Shown piece after piece: positions 12,479-23,452 of a DNA stretch of 64,000 bases (position 1 is the first letter of the stretch; each line of letters begins with the position of its first letter). Both the position numbers and the translations under genes were made by a program. This stretch comes from Adiantum capillus-veneris (Eukaryota; Streptophyta; Polypodiopsida; Polypodiales; Pteridaceae), in contig CM043959.1 of NCBI GenBank assembly GCA_014529385.2, positions 15,944,809-16,008,808 of the forward strand, written 5' to 3'. The notes beneath the pieces are model-generated. The model was given only the letters and a program-made list of their open reading frames with translations. It made no database searches and had not been told where the DNA came from.

Positions 12479-12727
12479 TAGCAACCACAACATAATCAAC
12501 AAGCTCAGGCTAATGTTATTTTGGTGGAAATTCAGGAGTAGCAGGAACCAGAGCCAGTCATAGTACATCAGACTGAGCAGAAGGAACATGAAGAAGGATG
12601 GTATTGTGATTGTTACCAATGTGGTCAGGTGGAAGAAGCTGAAGCATTGATAGTTACAAGAGCAAAAGCTAAGGGACCAATTAATTAGAGAGAGCAGAAA
12701 GATATCAGGGATAAGATTCATGAAAAC

Positions 12728-13432
12728 GTGCAGAAGGAGCAGGTTCAATATGCAAAGGAGAAGAATGAAGAGTTGGAGGTATCCAAGAAGCAGCAAAAGA
12801 TTGACAGGCCAAGTTTGATGCCAACAAAAGAAGACAAAGATTGGTTTGAGGCACTTGTGAACTCTCCCTTGCAATTGTCATTGGATCAATTATTATGTAT
12901 AGTTCCAACCTTTAAGGAGAAATTGTTGAAGAAGCTTCAGGGTCAGCAAGACCAAGTGTTGGCAAACCAGTATCCTAAAGTAATGTTGCAGCAGATTGAT
13001 CCAGTAGATGTGGATTTTGTAGTACCTGTTGTGGCAGTAATGTTTCAAGGCATGCTATTTGAAGAGGTATTGTTGGATGGAGGATCAGGGGAGAATATAC
13101 TTCCTAAGGAGGTTTATAGAAGACTGAAGTTAGGACGAACATTAGCTCCAGCACCATTTCAAGTGAAGATGGCAGACCAAAGGAGAGTCCAGCCTTTAGG
13201 CATTCTCAAGCAGCAAGCAATTGAAATTGTAGGTATGGTTTTCTTTGTGAACTTTGTGGTACTTAGAATGAAGGATTCAGATTCTTCCTACAAGATGCTG
13301 TTGGGAAGACCCTGGTTTAGACAAGCTAGAGTTAAGCAGGATTGGGGAGAAAATGTTGTCATGATGAGAAAGGGGAAGCAGTCATTAACCATAGCAATGA
13401 ACGGAAGAAAAAAAATCCCTCCAAAGACTTAA
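12728..13432 (+). pseudogene. protease region of element C
   Basis: This open stretch contains VLLDGGSGENILPKEVYRRL at about 13070-13130. The aspartic-protease signature reads D-G-G-S, a variant common in Tat-type elements. A glycine-rich flap region and LLGRPWFRQA (about 13300-13325) follow, as expected. Stops just before (12685 region) and after (13430) separate it from gag and RT, which would be one polyprotein in an active element. Confidence 0.8.
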
Positions 13433-13621
13433 CCATTATGTGCTCATACCATAAACTTGACAGATGCAGTGGAAGATGATGAAGAGGAAGAATTTTTGAG
13501 AGCTAATCCCACTATTGTGCCTGTCTTTGAGGTTGATGTAGAAGGGATAATACAGAAGGATGAAGATCAGGGTGAGGATGAAGTAGAAATAGTTCCAGGC
13601 TAGGAGATTGCTAGATCTGAA

Positions 13622-14722
13622 GTGTTGCAGATGATGGATCGGAATTTAGAGGTGCCTCAGAAAGAGGAGAAGGAAGCAAGAGTAATGGCAGAAAAGATCT
13701 ATGATAAAAGGTTTGGTACCTCCACCAGGGTAAAAGAGGATGAAGTCGCAGAGTTTAATCTGGGAACTGAAGAAGATCCCAGGATGGTCAGAATCAGCAT
13801 CCATGCTGAAGGTGAATTTTTGAAAGGTTTGATTCAGCTGTTGGAGGAGTATAAAGATGTATTTTCTTGGGATTATTCACATGTAAAGGGCATTGATCCT
13901 GAATTACATCAACATCACATTAATCTCAGAGAAGATGCTACACAAATCATGCAACAGAGATACAGAATGAACCCCAATTTTGCAAAGCAGGTAAAGCAGG
14001 AAATAGATTAGTTATTGGCAATAGGATTCATAAAGCCAGTTAATGAAGTGTCATGGTTGTCACCAATTATTGTTGTGCCAAAGAAGAATGGGAAGTTGAG
14101 GGTGTGTGTGGATTACAGGAAGTTAAATGCTGCAACTATTACTGATCCATTCCCTATGCCATTTTGTGATGTTGTGTTGGATGCATTAGCTAGACATGAG
14201 ATGTATAGCTTTCTTGATGGTTTTTTAGGTTACAATCAGATCAAGGTAGCTCCAGGAGACCAACACAAGAGAGCCTTCATCACTGAGTGGGGAGCATTTG
14301 TGTATACAGTGATGAGTTTTAGTTTGAAGAATGGTCCACCTTCCTTCAACTTTGTGGCTCATAAGACATTTGAACCTTATCTTCAGGATTTTATGAGGGT
14401 TTTTGTAGATGAATTTTCAGTATTTGGAAAGAAGGATCAACATTTGGTTCACTTGAAGTTATGTTTGGAAAGATGCAGACTGTTTCACATGGCTTTGAAT
14501 CCATATAAAAGTGTACTTGCAGTTAGGAGTGGTATTCTATTGGGACATGTAGTATCTGCTGATGGGATGGCCATTGATGCCAAAAAGATTGAAGCAATTC
14601 AGGCAACCAAATCACCTCAGAATGTGAAGGAGCTTAGCAGGTTTGTGGGCCAGGTGAAGTGGCACTCAAGGTATATTAGATATTTGGCTAATATGTGCGC
14701 CTTTGACTCATCTTACAAATAA
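13622..14722 (+). pseudogene. reverse transcriptase of element C (broken, altered catalytic box)
   Basis: RT copies the element RNA into DNA. Visible motifs are SPIIVVPKKNGKLRVCVDYR (14056-14115), FLDGFLGYNQIKVAPGDQ, the WGAFVYTVMSF...NGPPSF region and FVDEFSVFG (about 14402-14428). The catalytic pair is DE where family members have DD. GHVVSADGMAID and FVGQVKWHSRYIRYLA mark the thumb. A TAG lies at 14009-14011 and the frame is lost after 14700. The Asp-to-Glu change alone would be expected to cripple polymerisation. Confidence 0.88.
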
Positions 14723-14768
14723 AGATGTTTCCTTTAAATGGGATGAACCATAGGAGATAGCCTTTCAG

Positions 14769-15260
14769 ATGTTAAAGAAAATGCTATCAGTAGCACCAAT
14801 ATTGCAGCCTCCTGATTGGACATTGCCTTTTCATGTTTTTGTTGATGCATCGGATATTGCAATTGGAGTTGTGTTGATGCAAGAAAAGGTTAGAGGATGG
14901 TATAGACCATTGTATTATGCAAGTAGGATGTTGACCCCAGTAGAAAAGAATTATACCGTGACAGAGAGAGAGGCTTTGGGCATGGTATATTCATTGAATA
15001 AGTTCATGCATTACTTACTCAGTAAGAGGGTTATGTTTCATGTTGATCACCAAGCTTTGTTGTACTTGGTTAAAAAGCCCATGCTTACAGGGAGATTAGC
15101 AAGGTGGATGTTGTTTTGCAGGAATTTGAGTTTGTGATTATTCATACTCCTGGGAAAGAGCATGCTGTGGTAGATTATTTGAGTAGACTGGAAACAAGGG
15201 AATCTCCAACAGGTGTGGATGATCAGTTACCTGATGCAGATTTATTTTCAGTTTAGCAGG
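14769..15260 (+). pseudogene. RNase H of element C
   Basis: Reads LPFHVFVDASDIAIGVVLMQ, YYASRMLTPVEKNYTVTERE and FHVDHQALLYLVKKPML: the RNase H fold with its DAS, ERE and DHQ acidic positions. The frame breaks at about 15120, with the continuation ('HTPGKEHAVVDYLSRL') in another frame up to the integrase linker. Confidence 0.85.
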
Positions 15261-15469
15261 ATGTTCCAGATTCTTGGGATGATCAGATTCTTGGGATGAT
15301 CAGATGTTGGTGTACCTAACTGATGGGGTTATGACATGAGAGTTTTCACCTGATCAAAGGAAGAAATTTGCATTGAAAAGCAGACCATTTTTGGTGATTG
15401 CAGGAGCATTATACAAGAAGGGTATTGATCAAGTGATAAGAAGGTGTGTTCCAGAATTTGAACAGTAGC

Positions 15470-16589
15470 AGTTCTACAGGAAGCTCATTATGGACAAGCT
15501 GGTGGACATTTTTCAGGAGACATTACAGGTAAGAAAATTTTGCAGGCAGGTTTGTGGTGGCCCACTTTGTTAAAATATGCACATGAGTATGCCAAAAGAT
15601 GTGTAGTGTGTCACAAGCTTGGTCAGCCAGACAATAGGGACAGGATGTCAGATCATCCTATTCTACCCCTGGAACCTTTTCAAAAATGGGGTATGGACTT
15701 TGTAGGACCAGTGGTCCTTGGTGGGAACATGTACATTTTGGTTGCTACAGATTATTGTACTAGGGGGAACAGGTACATTTTGGTTGCTACAGATTATTGT
15801 ACTAAGTGGGTGGAAGCTATGGCACTGAAGGATAACAAAGCAGCAAGTGTTGCAAAGTTTTTGTATCATAACATTATGACAAGATTTGGGTGTCCAGTTG
15901 AGTTGGTGAGTGATAGGGGGACACATTTTTTGAATGAGGTCATACAGGAGCTGACTAAAACTCATATGATATTACACAAGAAGTCTACCCCATATCATCC
16001 CCAGGCCAATGGACATACAGAAAGTAGCAAAACAATTCTGGTTAAAATTCTGAAAAAGATTGTGTAGGATGATCATAAGGATTGGGACCTGAAGTTGGAT
16101 TCAGCTCTGTGGTCATTCAGGAATGCTTTCAAAGTCACCACCATAGGGATGACACCTTTCAGGTTGGTCTATGGGTTGGAGGCTGTAGTACCTATAAAAT
16201 TTGTGGTACCTAGCTTGAGAGTATCTGCTCAGAAAATGTCTCCTGCATTGTCAGTAAAGCACATATGTAAGTATTTGATGCAACTAGAAGAGGATAGATT
16301 GGTGAGTTCTTACATCACTGAGATCATCCAGAGGAGAAAATAAGCCTGGGTAGCTATGAATGTCAAGTTCAAACTGTTCAAAGTGGGAGATTGGGTGATG
16401 CTGTATAATTCAAGGCTTGGTCCATTTCCAGGGAAATTGACTTTGAGGTACAAGGGTCCTTAACAAATTGTTGAAGATTTAGGCCAAGGCACATTTATAG
16501 TTGTTGATGTATTTGGAACCAGAGTGGAAAAACTAGTTAACAGATTCAGGTTAAAGAAATTTCAAGGTAAACCACCTCACCTTGACTAG
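15470..16589 (+). pseudogene. integrase of element C with a 42-nt internal duplication
   Basis: The zinc-finger part (AKRCVVCHKLGQP, about 15590-15630) and the catalytic core are visible: WGMDFVGPV, then VSDRGTHFLNEV, then HPQANGHTESSKT, supplying the D, D and E of the triad. A 42-base repeat (first copy from 15731, second from 15773) duplicates YILVATDYCT in frame inside the core. Stops lie near 16066 and 16341. The C-terminal part ends with VNRFRLKKFQGKPPHLD before 16590. There is no chromodomain. Confidence 0.88.
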
Positions 16590-16814
16590 TTGACACCAAA
16601 AGTGGTAGGTGCTGCTTTGTGTGAGCCAGTTGAATTACCAGGTTTTCAGAGTCAGCAAGCAGTGCTATCAAGTGAGCATGGTATTAGAAACAATGTTGAT
16701 AAGTGTTTTAGCAGAGAACAGGTGATGAAGGAAGGCAGGAGGAGTGCTTGGCAAGGTTCTGATGGGTGGAAATTCACTTCAGATAAACATGATCCAGTAT
16801 GCAGTCTTCTAGTT

Positions 16815-16885
16815 TGGTGCATCGGATGTTGGTTGATCGGACTTTGGTGCATCGGAATTAACTGGATCGGAATTTTTAAACCTGA
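16815..16885 (+). promoter_or_regulatory. TCGGA-rich block resembling the element's own U3
   Basis: Four TCGGA motifs (in CATCGGATG, GATCGGACT, CATCGGAAT, GATCGGAAT) are followed by a TTTTTAAA box near 16874. The LTR has four TCGGA motifs followed by TATTTAAA. The block sits upstream of the extra ORF, so an internal promoter is a reasonable inference. Confidence 0.4.
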
Positions 16886-17099
16886 AAGTGAATGGTTTAA
16901 CATTCAACAATATTTGGGTTTGCGGGAAGATTATTCGCCACTAGTTGTAATCATTGGGGCGAGGGAGCTGTCAAGGAGGTCACTCAGCAGATGCATGCAG
17001 CACGATTCTTATGAAATGTTCGTCTCTTCGCCGTGCAAGTACCTCTCTGCTGATTACTTCTTGTAGTCGCCTTCTTCATCTACTCCTTCATCAAGCACT

Positions 17100-19108
17100 A
17101 TGGCCCCTAAAGCAAAGCCTGCATTAGCCATGAGACCGAAGGCTGAATCTGAGTCGGCAGAGGAGAAAGGGACTCAACCTGCGGGTGGATGTAAGTGATG
17201 AGGAGGAAGAGGAGTTTTCAGAGGAGGAACCGCCACCTTTGTCGGCGAACAAGATGCTTCAGAGTTTGATGGACCCATACACAGATCTCAAGATTGAGAT
17301 GGAAGCTACTACAGAGAAGAATGAGAAATGGTTAAGACAGTTGGGAATTTATGAGTATGCAATGTTGCCATGGAAAGAATGGAAAGGAAATTTTTATGCC
17401 AAGTCACAAGCAGAATTGCTGAGGAAGACGAGAGGAGCAATATCTGACAAGGTCATGTTGTGCCCACAGGTTATTGCTGCAGTTTTCAAGCTTCCATTCA
17501 CAATAGTAATTGTTCCACCAAAGTGTTCAGATGATTGTTTGAAGAAGGAGTTTGGGTCCAGAGAAGGGACAAGATTGTATTACATGCTTAAAAATGTGGA
17601 GTATGGCCGCAGGGAACAGTTAAAGTGGTATCTTGAGAGAGTTTTTTTTCTGGCTAAATTTGACTATATGTCAAAAGAAAACTATGCTCCATTGGCGTTT
17701 CCAGAGCAGGGAGACTGTTTCAGCTAGGCCCATTAGGTCCATGACAAAATTCATGCAGAGGTGTTTACTCCAGATAAGAGGAAGCGTCATTGTAGCAGTA
17801 GATTGGCTCCATTCCTAGCTGCATTATTCAAGTATGCTGGGATGGTGAAGCAGGAGAAACAGTGGTGCCAAATATCTCTGCTACTGCTGCTGAGTCGGAA
17901 GTTCAGAAGAATAAAATTAAAGAGCAGGTTGATGGACCAGAGAAGCTGTTTGATGGAGAACCAGAGAAGAGAAAGCAGTTTCAAGATCTGATGGAGGCTG
18001 GTTACACAGAGGAGGAGGCTAGAGAAGATGTGGCTAGCCCAGATTTCTTTCAAGACTTTGGTGAGTTATCTGTCTTCTCACAAAAAGTCTCTGCAGATGT
18101 TCAAACACCAGTAAGTTTGGGCAAAACATTTACTTTTTCCAAGAAGAGAAAGGTAAGTGCTGGTGAGCAGGGTGTTGCTAAAGCTTTAGATTTTGCATTT
18201 GCTACTCCAAGTACATCTTTTAAAGCTGAAGGGAGATGTGAAGATGCTGACAATGCTATAAGGATGCTTAAGTTGGTGCAAGAGTTTGTGTTGGGTCAGC
18301 AAGTACAAATGGAGGAGAAACTTAAACAGGTTGCAGATTCAGCAGTAGGTAAAGTGCTAATGAAGGAGAAGGACATGGAGTTGGAAGCTATGACTTTGCA
18401 GCTGAGTTAGATTCAAGAATTACATCAGAAAGAGTTGGAGGATATGATGAAAAAGCATAATGCAGAAGTTTCAAGAAGAAAAATGTCTTTGGGACTGTTC
18501 AGAGATTGGACAATGAAGCTAGATGCCAGATTGAATGAGGAAATGGAGCATTTGTCAAATATTAATGCTGATTTGCAGGTTCAAGTTCAAATGTTACATC
18601 AGTGGTTGATTCCTTTGCAAGAGTTGGAGAAGCAAGTAAAAGGTGAGGATGTGGATGTCAATGCAGTGCTTATGTCAGAGGGAAAAATTTCTGTCTTGAA
18701 AGATCAGCTGTTGCAAGCAGTTCAGGAAGTTTGGAAGTCTATGAAGAACCGACTTGTTGTAGCAATAAAGTATCCATATGAGATGATGAAGCAGGGATTT
18801 GTAAGTGAGCATGAGGGTGAATTATTGAGGAGTTAGAGGATGTGAAAAAGGACAGAGACATGTGGTTCAAGATAGCTCAGGATTTAAAGTTAAAAGAACT
18901 GCAGGAGGATATGACTGATGTTCAGTTGGAGGAACCTATTGAGGAAGGTCAAGATTTAAAGGATGATGCAGAGATGAATCAGCAGGTTGAAGTGCTTGAA
19001 GCAGTGGAAACTGTACCTGTTGGGATAGTGGCACCTGAGTTAGGAGTTGAAGAGCAGGGTATTGCTGAGCTGGATGTGAAGGCTCAGAATGAAGCTGAAC
19101 CAGTGTAG
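17100..19108 (+). pseudogene. extra coiled-coil ORF after integrase in element C
   Basis: A start MAPKAKPALAMRPKAESES lies at 17100. After a frameshift near 17180 the frame is open from acidic DVSDEEEEEFSEEE to 17727 (including WKGNFYAKSQAELL and VMLCPQVIAAVFKLPF). Further helical, Gln/Glu/Lys-rich segments run to 18410, 18836 and 19108, separated by single stops or shifts. The C-terminal half is predicted coiled coil. The segment EVWKSMKNRLVV...YPYEMMKQ (about 18727-18795) has a clear counterpart in element D (VWEKMKVMVYDVVSKPYQMF). Tat-type elements often carry an additional ORF here, of unknown role. There is no signal peptide or membrane segment, so it is not env-like. All copies here are broken. 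Confidence 0.75.
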
Positions 19109-19139
19109 AGAGTAATGTTGATGGTGCAGAATATGCAGA

Positions 19140-19198
19140 TCAAGGGATTGTGGAACCAAGTCGGATTTCAAGGAAATCCACCACCGGGTTGTGCCAGG
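19140..19198 (+). promoter_or_regulatory. 3' internal terminus of element C (no clear polypurine tract)
   Basis: The sequence before the 3' LTR runs GATCAAGGGATTGTGG...TGTGCCAGG|TGTTGACC. Element D has GATCAAGGGATATTGTGG...TGTGCCAGG|TGTTAGTG at the same place. The usual polypurine tract next to the LTR is not obvious in either element. Confidence 0.6.
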
Positions 19199-19591
19199 TG
19201 TTGACCCTGCACCAGATCATTACTTGTACTTATGTTTGATCAATCAACTCTTAGTCAGTCGGATCTTAGTGAGTCGGAGTCTTGATAAGTTGGATTTTGG
19301 TCAATCGGATGTAACTGTTATAACTGCCAGAAGTTCCTATTTAAAGGTCATGCTGCTTCACGCGAGTAATGTAATTTTGGCTGAAATGGAAGTTATCTTT
19401 GGACCAAGATGGATCAACTGTGTAGTCTCTTGCTCTATGATTCACGTTTGTTCTTCAGTCTGCTGTGTCGGAATTTGGTGAATGGTGAAATGTTGATGAG
19501 TTGAATGTGTTTGCCTTTGTTTAACTCTGTCTTTAGTGTGTGTGACATGTTGTCAACACCTAAGTTCTGTGTGTGTTGATGAACCCCAACA
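19199..19591 (+). repeat. 3' LTR of element C
   Basis: 393 bp, TGTTGACCC... to ...CCCCAACA, aligning along its whole length with 10631-11022. About 20 differences are visible. Confidence 0.95.
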
Positions 19592-19596
19592 CCTAT
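19592..19596. repeat. target-site duplication of element C (right)
   Basis: CCTAT, identical to 10626-10630. Confidence 0.95.
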
Positions 19597-20046
19597 GCAT
19601 GTTTTTTTGTTCATAATAAAAAAAATTTGTGGGCTATTGGAATGAGCACAATCAATGCATGAGCCTACACATCGCTAGAATCCCAACATGCTTGTTAAGA
19701 AGTAGATAAAAAAACTCTAGCAAAAGAAGTGTTAGAACTTGCATCATCATCCATGGAAACTAAATACAGAGAACTTACATATCATAACCTTGCACAATGT
19801 TCCAAATTCCCTTCACAACAAGAACATGTTGCATCATGTCTGCCCAAAGTGTTAGAACTTGCATCATCATCCATGGAAACTAAATACAGAGAACTTAATC
19901 TTACATCATAACCTTGCACAATGTTCCAAATTCCCTTCACAACAAGAACATGTTGCATCATGTCTGCCCAAAGTGGGTAGTTGGCCCCCATCTAGTTTAT
20001 CCTTAGCACAGGATATGCAAAAAAAAAAATCATTATTATCATCCAT
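19597..20046 (-). pseudogene. Ty1/copia gag relic, proximal half
   Basis: The minus strand reads LDGANYPLWADMMQHVLVVK, then GIWNIVQGYD, the N-terminal signature of copia/UBN2 gag. A 120-bp tandem duplication (from 19730 and 19850) repeats part of it. Frameshifts and stops are present. It continues beyond element C at 10240-10625. Confidence 0.75.
19730..19975. repeat. 120-bp tandem duplication
   Basis: The stretch from GTGTTAGAACTTGCATCATC to TGTCTGCCCAAA is present twice, offset by exactly 120 bases. The second copy has a six-base insertion (AATCTT). Confidence 0.95.
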
Positions 20047-20332
20047 GGTTGGTGGTTGCACTTGATTCAAGGACTACCTATATCAAAGAAAAATATCAAA
20101 AAACCTACCTCTAAAGCATGTCCCACATTAGACTACAAAGCGCTTGTTTTGTAGAAATTTGAATAGTTGGAAAACTTGAATAAAAGGACAAAATTGGTTG
20201 CACAGTATTACTAGTACTGAAATTCTTGCATAGTACTGCCAATATTGCCTTGCAAAGCTCACCAAAAATCACCTAGATTATAGAACATGATCCATATTGT
20301 AGCTAGCAACATACCCTAGATATCAAAGCAGA

Positions 20333-20343
20333 CTTTGATACCA
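20333..20343 (-). promoter_or_regulatory. primer-binding site of the copia relic
   Basis: The minus strand reads TGGTATCAAAG, matching the initiator-Met tRNA primer site of plant copia elements. It lies two bases from a TG (20346 on the plus strand) that would be the inner end of the 5' LTR. The LTR should extend rightwards from 20346; its outer end was not found. Confidence 0.65.
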
Positions 20344-20345
20344 AT

Positions 20346-22011
20346 TGTTCAAAATACAACTCCTAGAATGCATGCAAATATGTTGAAGATGGAGAAAATG
20401 AAGCAAAATCTCAAGAGCACACAACACAGAAAGTAGTATAACTTAGTGTGCCATGAGATCATGAATTGAATTTGGATAAGCAATTTTGCATGGTATACTT
20501 TTTGTAGCAAGAGTGAAGATGGGTCCCATATTTCCTTTACATTAATCACTATCCATATTTTTTGTCCAAACATCCTTGAGTGCTTTCTTTAGCTCATTAT
20601 ATTTCTTTCTTCCAATCACTTTTTGTCATTGGGGGTTTCCTTTGCTTCTGGTTGGTTGGTGTCTCCATCTTGATCTCTGATCTACCAAAATTACCCTTCT
20701 TTTTGTTTGATGTTTCTTGAGTATTAAGAATCTACCAAAAAAATTATCTTTAACATAATCATTTACATTAGATAGTGTGTCTTGCCCTTAATTTTAGGCA
20801 TGGGATTCTCTTTGACTTTGCTCACATGTTTTTCTCGTCTGCCTCCTTGTTGAGGATTCAAAGAATCTTCCACCCTAAGGCTACATTTGGTGCTCACCCT
20901 CAGATTTGCATGAACTTTCATTGTCATCATCTTTTTGTGGTTTAATGGTTTTGAGAGAGTTATTGTAAAGCTTCCCGTGAGAAGATAGATATTGAACAGA
21001 AATTTTGTCTCTAGTTTTTAGACATTGTATTGATCCCAATGCTCTCTAATCATAATGAACTGCATAATTTCATACCCTCCTCATCATAGAACTTGGTAAG
21101 AGCCACCCCATTGAGACAAACATATAAACTTGCTAAGATCTGTGTGACCATTCCAATGGTCCAAATTGATGTTTTGGAATTGGATGAAGATTGCAGGCTT
21201 CATCAGCTCTTTCTAAAGAACCATCTTCTTTCTACAACCTAGTTCCACACTCTAAAGCTTCACACATCCATAGATGTGCTTTTGGCTATATCCACATGGG
21301 TATCCTCAAACTGGCCATTAGAATTGAGTAAAATTCTTCCACATGCATCTTGTTGAAAACTTTGTAAATTAGATTTTGTAGATTAGTTTGTGTTATTATT
21401 TCCATGTGGCATAAATAGAGATATTCATGACCCCAATCTAGACCATCTTCAGCTCTTGCATGAATAGATGCCTAAGAATGATGTCTTACTTGTTCTTTTT
21501 TCCAAATTCACACTAGCCCCTATGTATCAAGTAGGATCCATTCAAGCTATGCCAGGAGAAAAAGAGCCTCACTAGTATTGGGACAATCACCATACCTACT
21601 AGGAGATAGTAGAATGTAAGATATACCCACCCTATCGAGAATTCCAAAATCCAAACCCTAGTACTAGTGGCTCCCTACCACAAGGAATTAGAATATACCT
21701 ATGGAGCACCAAGTGATTAGATGCTAGGAGCAAAAGATCTTTACTAGTATTGAAACAATAACCACCCCTACTAGGAGAATCTAGTAGAATGTGAGTGAGA
21801 TCTACCCACCATATGGAGAATTCCAAAAGCCAATCCCGAGTACTAGTGGCTCGCTACCAAGAGGAATTAGAATATACCTATGGAGCACCAAGTGATCACA
21901 TGCCCATGGGCAAGGCCCAAGTCATATCAGCATACTCATACCCATTATACACCAAGCATGAGCCAAAATCAAAGAGACACTTCTCTATGAATGAGCACAC
22001 TTTGTCATTCA
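20346..22011. other. probable copia LTR start, then sequence with no gene recognised
   Basis: The first few hundred bases are probably the copia LTR. The remainder is AT-rich with no convincing coding signal. It contains the tandem repeat listed at 21571-21897. Confidence 0.4.
21571..21897. repeat. diverged tandem repeat, unit about 175 bp
   Basis: ACTAGTATTG...CTACTAGGAGA...GAATTCCAAAA...GGAATTAGAATATACCTATG...CACCAAGTGAT occurs from 21571 and again from 21743. The copies are similar, with small insertions and substitutions. Confidence 0.9.
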
Positions 22012-22016
22012 TTTCC
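22012..22016. repeat. target-site duplication of element B (left)
   Basis: TTTCC precedes the left LTR. TTGCC (29610-29614) follows the right LTR, four of five bases identical. Confidence 0.65.
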
Positions 22017-23038
22017 TGTCATAAAATCTAATATCTAACCAACCCAAATGAATTTCTCATATTAAATTGATCACTTAATGTGGGAGAATAAACGGGAACA
22101 AGTGTTAAGATATAGATATGTGCTTATAGATCTATCTCAACACGGGGCCAATAGAAAAGGGGCCCAAATGAGAGATGGTCTATCAAAGAGCAAAGCTAAC
22201 CAATGGGGCATAAGACCTTAGGGTTAGCTTCATTGAAGACCTCCAATAATGTGTGTAAAAGTCCTTTGACCTTAGGTAAGCTAGGGCTGAGCTTGAGGCG
22301 GGAACCAGGCCCAAGCTCGAGGTGCTTGTCGTGCTTGAGGTGCTTTTCATGCTTGAGGTGCTTGATTAAGGTGCTTGAGGTGCTATGCAAAGTGCAAGAG
22401 CTCCCTCTCCAAGAAAGTAGAGGTTGAGAGCCTACACCAACACTCTTGGCTATGGAGTGCAAATCCAACCAAGAGCCATGCTTCAATGCTTAAGCTTGCC
22501 ATCTCCTTCTTCTTCATTACTATGCTATTATTTATGCTAGCAACAAGAGTTATGATAAGTGAGGAACTAATTCTTTCTCCTACGAAATGTTTCTTCTTCC
22601 TCTTCCCTACCCTCATTCCCTGCTAGCTCTCTCCACCTTCGAAGGTGTTTGAGGTCTTGGGACTGAGGCTTGGGATAGCTAAATCTTTCTTCAAGTTTAT
22701 GTTATGTTTGTGATGCATGAAGCTTTCCATCTTCGTTGCATCACCTAGGTCACAAGGAACACAAAGACTATATTGTAACAAGTCTCTCTTAATGGGATAA
22801 ATCATAATACAAATGCCTATTGGAGGGGGGACCGGCTCCACATAAATCCGGTCCTCAACTGTTGTCATGTTCTCTAAATTCTCTCTTGCAAAAGTATTTT
22901 TCATGCCAAGTTAACTAATTGCTATGATTATGTTGCTATCTTCAATTATGTTCACCCGTTATGCTCACAAAGTTATTTCTCAAAAGTACTCTCATTAATT
23001 TCCGCTACTCTCAAGTTAAATAGGCCAATTCCATTACA
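22017..23038 (+). repeat. 5' LTR of element B
   Basis: TGTCATAAAATC... to ...CCATTACA, 1,022 bp. It includes GC-richer, repetitive 'gaggtgctt' motifs at about 22315-22385 where the promoter region is expected. Confidence 0.96.
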
Positions 23039-23058
23039 TAAGTATCAGAGCATTTGGT
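23039..23058 (+). promoter_or_regulatory. primer-binding site of element B
   Basis: TAAGTATCAGAGCATTTGG directly follows the LTR. TATCAGAGC matches the initiator-Met tRNA primer site (TGGTATCAGAGC). Confidence 0.75.
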
Positions 23059-23452
23059 TTCTCTTTTCTTGCTTAAGAAGAGAGGTCCTTAAGTAGCCTA
23101 TAAATGGTTGATGTTGTTAATTATAATAGGGTAAGTGGAACTGGGATCTATTATCGATTTTGTTGAGCCCACTATGTGGGGGATGGTGCACACCTAGGGA
23201 GCTTTGGACTTAATAATGGAGTCTTTTTAGACTTGCCTACGGCTTTGCCATTATTGAGCCATAAGAAGTCCGAAAGGAGCTAGCCCTTGGCAACTCTGCT
23301 ATGTTAGACCTACTCCTCTACTCTCTATAATTAACCACTTCGAGCCGTGGGTGTAGATACTTAAGTGCCGATTTTCAAAGGCTAAGAGGAGTGGCAACTA
23401 AGGTTTTGAATTGCCAAAGTATATACTAAGTACATACATAAATTTTGTTAAC

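Larger units (their letters stand above)
10631..19591 (+). mobile_element. Tat-like Ty3/gypsy retrotransposon C with an extra 3' ORF
   Basis: A complete 8,961-bp element: LTR (10631-11022), primer site, gag, protease, RT, RNase H, integrase, an extra ORF, LTR (19199-19591) and perfect 5-bp target duplications. The DGGS protease motif, the FxDxFSVF type RT box, the lack of a chromodomain and an additional ORF after integrase are features of the Tat/Athila branch. The LTRs differ at about 20 sites by eye, so the insertion is not recent. Every coding region has stops or frameshifts. It is inserted in a minus-strand copia gag. Confidence 0.93.

Noticed and set aside
17185-19108. An envelope gene in element C
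   Set aside because: The ORF lies in the usual env position but has no signal peptide or membrane segment and is acidic and coiled coil.
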